Of a DNA stretch of 64,000 nt, positions 59,767 through 64,000 are shown piece after piece. The position numbers and the translations under genes are program-made. The stretch is from Cephalopachus bancanus. Taxonomy: Eukaryota > Chordata > Mammalia > Primates > Tarsiidae. The stretch covers positions 1,364,001-1,428,000 of the forward strand of contig JAPVLO010000179.1 in the NCBI GenBank assembly GCA_027257055.1. Reading direction: 5' to 3'. Below the pieces are notes generated by a model, which saw nothing but the letters and a program-made list of their open reading frames with translations, did not search any database and was not told the DNA's origin. Each line of letters starts with the position of its first letter. Position 1 is the first letter of the stretch.

Positions 59767-62700
59767 AAAAGAAATTAGGATATTAAGGATATCTAAAAAA
59801 ACACCTAAAGCATGACCACAGAATATATAATATAATAAAGATCTGTATTTAGTCTTGAGACAAAGGTGCTGAGAATTCCTCTCCCCACTCATGATAATTC
59901 CCTAGAAGAGGGTTCCAGGCCATATTCCTCAGTCTAGTTGTACCAGACAACCCTGCTTGTACTTCAGGGTACTGGAAATTTGTCTGAACTATTATGAAAG
60001 TTCATTTATTGATTCCCATTTGTGTATAAGTTCTGTGTGTCTATTTTCTCCATCATTTAGGATCCAGAGAGAACTTAGAACCATCCCCTTTAAATGCAAA
60101 CTCCAACACATGAAAATAGTTAATGTGAAATAATGTTATATATACAAGGTAGAATTTATCTGTCAGATGTCTGATCAAACCATAAAATTAGGTTAGTAAT
60201 GATCATTTATGCTACCCTATCCTGTACTAGTTCTAGCAAACAAGGACAAATGTGATAAAAACTTCCACAAGGAATCCTGACTGGCATTCTCATAGAATGT
60301 TCCTTATTACTAAATTAATTTTTATATTTAAATTATGAGTATAGGAAAAAATATCATAAATAAGTTATTTAAAAATAACATTGAAGGTTTTTTCCAGATT
60401 AGTGACTTTTTATGATTTAAAGGAAATGTCTAATTTTATATAATGCTTCATTAGTTGAATGTTTATAAAAACTTTTAATAAGCTCCAGATTCCATATATA
60501 TGAACAGAATAACAAGTGTCTCTTTGCCCTTTTCCTTATTAATCACAGGTCTCTGCGAGGACTGTTCTAAAGTTTTTTCCTAAGGTTTTCATCAATTTTA
60601 CTGACTAATAAAATGACTAAAGGCTTCAGATATTAGTTTAAACAAGCAGTGCAGTTCTAACAATTTCAATGGAAAAGATTTTCCACTGCATAAGTCTACA
60701 TCATTTTAGTATTCCTTAGCCAAGAAAACACATACTTAAATTAAGTCCCAGGATTAAAACCAAAGGGTTCAGTCTGTCTACTGGTCAAGTTTTCTTAAAA
60801 TGCATGCTCCCTTTTGTTTTGTTTTTTAATACTTCTTAGAATTCCATCATGGTAAAACTATATCTCACACTTTCCATACGTTTGTCAAGTAAAATAGCTA
60901 AGCCTAGCACAAAACAATTACCTCTATGACCAAGGCTCTCCAAAGTCTCTATGGTCATGAATAAAAATTAACAGATAGAGACTGTATGAGCTCTAAATCT
61001 TAGATGAAAAGAGACTTGCGCTCACTGGCTTACATCTTCAAGAGCTGGATTGACCAAAGCAACACTATCATATAGAAACTTTTACAGAAAGAATAATTCC
61101 CTTTGTGCCTTTTTGTGAGCCTTTGACTATGGCATATAGTTCTGTTGTGTCTACTAATATGTTGATGTCAACATGGCTGGGCTAATATCAATGGGGGTAG
61201 GGACGTGTCACATCAACAGAGGGTAGGGATGAGGGCCACTTTGATTCCTACGCACTTGTCCCATTTGTCAAAAGCTTAAGAGAGAAGTTGAAGCAACACC
61301 ATGACACAGGCAATAGGGTCCACCTCAAACAGAGCACTGTCATTTTCTCTTGCCAGTGCCCAAAGTCAAAGTTAGGTAAGTTGAGGAAATAGTTAGTAAA
61401 TCACAGATACATACAATAACATTAATGAAATGCTGTGTGCTACCATGTACCTGTGATAACAGCCTCCTTTATTGATAGTGTTGATAGGCCATTTCCAATG
61501 ACAAAGGAACACTAGTGTCTCTTTCAACGCATCGCCTTATTTCAATGTTTCTTTTTTTCTTTTCTTATGCTGTTTTGCTATTCTGTATAATTCAGTTCTG
61601 ATCTAGCAATGGATTTATAAGGATTACATCTTAAGTTAGTGTTTTTGTGGAAAACTATTTCTATTTGTGTGTTGCTAACTGTGGATGAGGCATTCCATAG
61701 GAATATTCAGTCTGGTAAGTTATATTTATGATCATTAAACACTTTGAAGGGTATCACGGTAGAAATATATCCACACTGTAGGAAATAAATGGCAACTTCA
61801 TAACCAGAAATGTATAATTTTGGTAGGCCAATTGCAACTCACACTGCAGTTTTGGAAGTAGAATATAAACACTGCCAAAAAAACTTGGCATAACATTACT
61901 ACTATCCTATGTGCACAATATAAATCTCTTACAGTTAGATAACCAGGCCATAAATTATATTCATATGACCACTAGTTGCAAGATATCTCTTCCTCTTTCC
62001 TCATAATCCTGAAGACGCTACAGAGCATGCAAATCAGCGTTGAGGCCATTTCTCTTCACACTCACACGCTCGGGCCACACAGATGTTTCCCCCCTCCCTA
62101 GAATGGGTATCATGACAGGCCCCATTGGCATGAATCATGAGGCCATCTGATCCACTCTGGGCCTATTGACTCATGAGAAGAGGCTACAGTGTTCTCCCTA
62201 ACGTAGTGTACTGGCTGTTGTGCCGGAAGCTTAGTCAGGGAGCTCTCACCAATTCCCTCACTGGTGCCTGCAATATTTTTCATTCTGTTCTCTTTCTGCC
62301 AGTTTGAGCCAGGTTTCAAGCAGATAAGTCTGACAGTTGCAGTCCTGACCTAAGGGACCAGCAGCCCAGTTCTAGCCTCCAGCACTTGAACAGCCTATTT
62401 AATCAGTGATCCTGGCTCCTTCTACATTCAGTCCTGTTTTTTCTACGAATAAGTACAAAAACTGATTGATAGGATCAATTTCCATTGCAGGTTCAATTCA
62501 CAGCTCATTTCTCTGGAACTCTGCACTTTACCTTCTATTACTGCTACAGTACTTTTTCAGAAACTCAATTTCAGAACCTGTGAGATATATTTGGACGTAA
62601 TTTTAGGATTCTGTCATTGATAATCAAAAACACAGATTACAACCAATGTTCCTCCTAACAGGTTTCTCTTTTCCACCTCTCCATGAACTTTATAGAGGTC

Positions 62701-64000
62701 TATTACAATAAAGGGAGTAACAACCAGACTGGCATGGTGGGTCCCCTTCAGAACCATCAGCTATTGCATGTCTGCCTCATCAGTCATACAAGAGGGTGGC
62801 AACATAGTAAAGTAATAGTTTCATTTGTTTTATTATTCAGTTAAATCAGAGCAAATACTTGATTAATATTATGGTAGCCCACCCGGTAATTCAATATTCC
62901 TAATCAGGTATACGGCATTGTGATCAAGTGCCATAACTATAGCTTTGAATTAGTTAATGCTTTCCAAAATTTAAAAAGTATCTTTGTCAGTCAAGTTGAA
63001 AGTTCTGAAATATATCCATCTTTAATTTATACTACCCAACAGGCATCTATATACCTGGTGTAACTGAATGAATTAGAACTTGTCATAATTATATAAATCT
63101 GAATAGTCTCTTCCACCAGAATGCTTTTCACAGATACTATATTAATAGCTTTAATATTTTATCATGATTGGAATCAAGAAATGTCCTTGAAAATAATGTT
63201 TTCCTTAAATATATCACACAATTCTATATAAAGGAAGAATAGTTTCTTCCTTAAAAATAATCTGAATTTCAAAAGTGGTACTAATTTAAGAAACAAAAAA
63301 AAAGTCTTACAGAATAAATGAGGGAAAGTGTAGCAATGCCAAACTCTACATGGACTCAAACACTCTATTTCTTGGTCTGAGGTAGACATATTCTCACAGT
63401 GTCTTTCATATTTTCTACATGCTGGTTTGAACTTGGCCTAAATTGTAAAGGTAAGTAATCTACTTCCCCATCTTGCTGGGAAATGGACTCTTCATACAAT
63501 TGTATTGATTATTTTCATTTAAATCCCATTACAAAGCTGGAATTCCTATTCACATTTTATGGGAAATGTGAAGGATTACCTTATATAATAAAATTAGGGC
63601 ATACATTTATGGTAGGAACACAGATTCTCTCAGGTAAGAGGAGGGAATAACACTCTAAACAAAAGTCACCATTGACAGCCTGGGGAAAGCATTCTCTAGC
63701 AGTGTAGGTAACTCCAAAAGAGCAGTGTACAAATGCTTTGTTCAACTCTTGGCTTGGCTTGAGCATATAAAAAGTAAGGTAAATGTATGAGACCCTGAGT
63801 TAGCACCCAAGATGCTTGGTTTCACTGCAACTTTATCAAATCTTCCAGGATAAATATTTTAAAGAATTTTTTAACTTTAAATTTTTAAGTGAAAAGTTAA
63901 TTGAATAGAGGCTGGAAAAAGAGGGAGTGGAAATGAACTGTTGACACCTTTCAAAATAAAGAAATGTGGGTATTGGTAATATCTACATTTGCCATACTAT

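Larger units (their letters stand above)
58150..64000 (-). other. PTPRK: Intron upstream of the 309-bp exon (partial)
   Basis: AT-rich, with one Alu and a MIR-like relic. The rest (58220-59220, 59790-61990, 62370-64000) shows nothing I can name. The first FN3 domain exon, expected next upstream, was not found. A GC-richer block at 61990-62370 has no supported gene. Confidence 0.8.

Noticed and set aside
61990..62370. GC-richer block with a 69-codon minus-strand frame
   Set aside because: No family resemblance and no splice sites in agreement with PTPRK. It may be an old LTR or other repeat, but I cannot name it.
58150..64000. Search for the exon of the first FN3 domain
   Set aside because: No candidate ending in phase 1 with a donor site and FN3 motifs was seen.

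Overview
This is mammalian, almost certainly primate, genomic DNA. It is AT-rich, has no operons, contains many dimeric 7SL-derived (Alu) SINEs and 5'-truncated L1 copies, and carries spliced exons with GT/AG borders. The Alus are not the AluS/AluY types of monkeys and apes, and the L1 3' ends do not resemble the simian L1PA 3' UTR. They also lack the right-arm sequence I remember from lemur and bushbaby Alus. My best guess is a non-simian primate, possibly a tarsier. That species guess is an inference by exclusion.

The only protein-coding gene I can support lies on the minus strand: six internal exons of PTPRK, the receptor-type protein tyrosine phosphatase kappa (type IIB, MAM/Ig/FN3 family). 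In transcript order they are 58149-57841 (309 bp), 49900-49791 (110), 39727-39526 (202), 35659-35557 (103), 7803-7530 (274) and 6518-6482 (37). The reading frame is continuous across every junction (phases 1/1/0/1/2/0/1), giving 345 codons. They encode the second, third and fourth fibronectin type III domains and the start of the juxtamembrane ectodomain, including the basic furin-type cleavage region. The signal peptide, MAM, Ig and first FN3 exons would lie beyond the right end. The transmembrane segment and phosphatase domains would lie beyond the left end.

The rest is intron. From left to right: 1-6481 is the intron after the 37-bp exon; 6519-7529 is a 1-kb intron; 7804-35556 is a 27.8-kb intron with an L1, several Alus, a Tigger1, a solo ERV1-type LTR, and a MER1-in-MER2 nest; 35660-39525 holds a mariner relic and a long GA tract; 39728-49790 holds an L1 with a 5' inversion; 49901-57840 holds an HSMAR2-like mariner inside an old L1 and an Alu inside an L1 target-site duplication; and 58150-64000 is the start of the upstream intron.

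I see no new gene system here. The notable content is the transposon record: an Alu subfamily marked by a 5-bp deletion, two internally deleted mariners, an in-frame 111-bp duplication in an L1 ORF2, several target-site duplications that date nested events, and the exon-phase modularity of the PTPRK FN3 domains.
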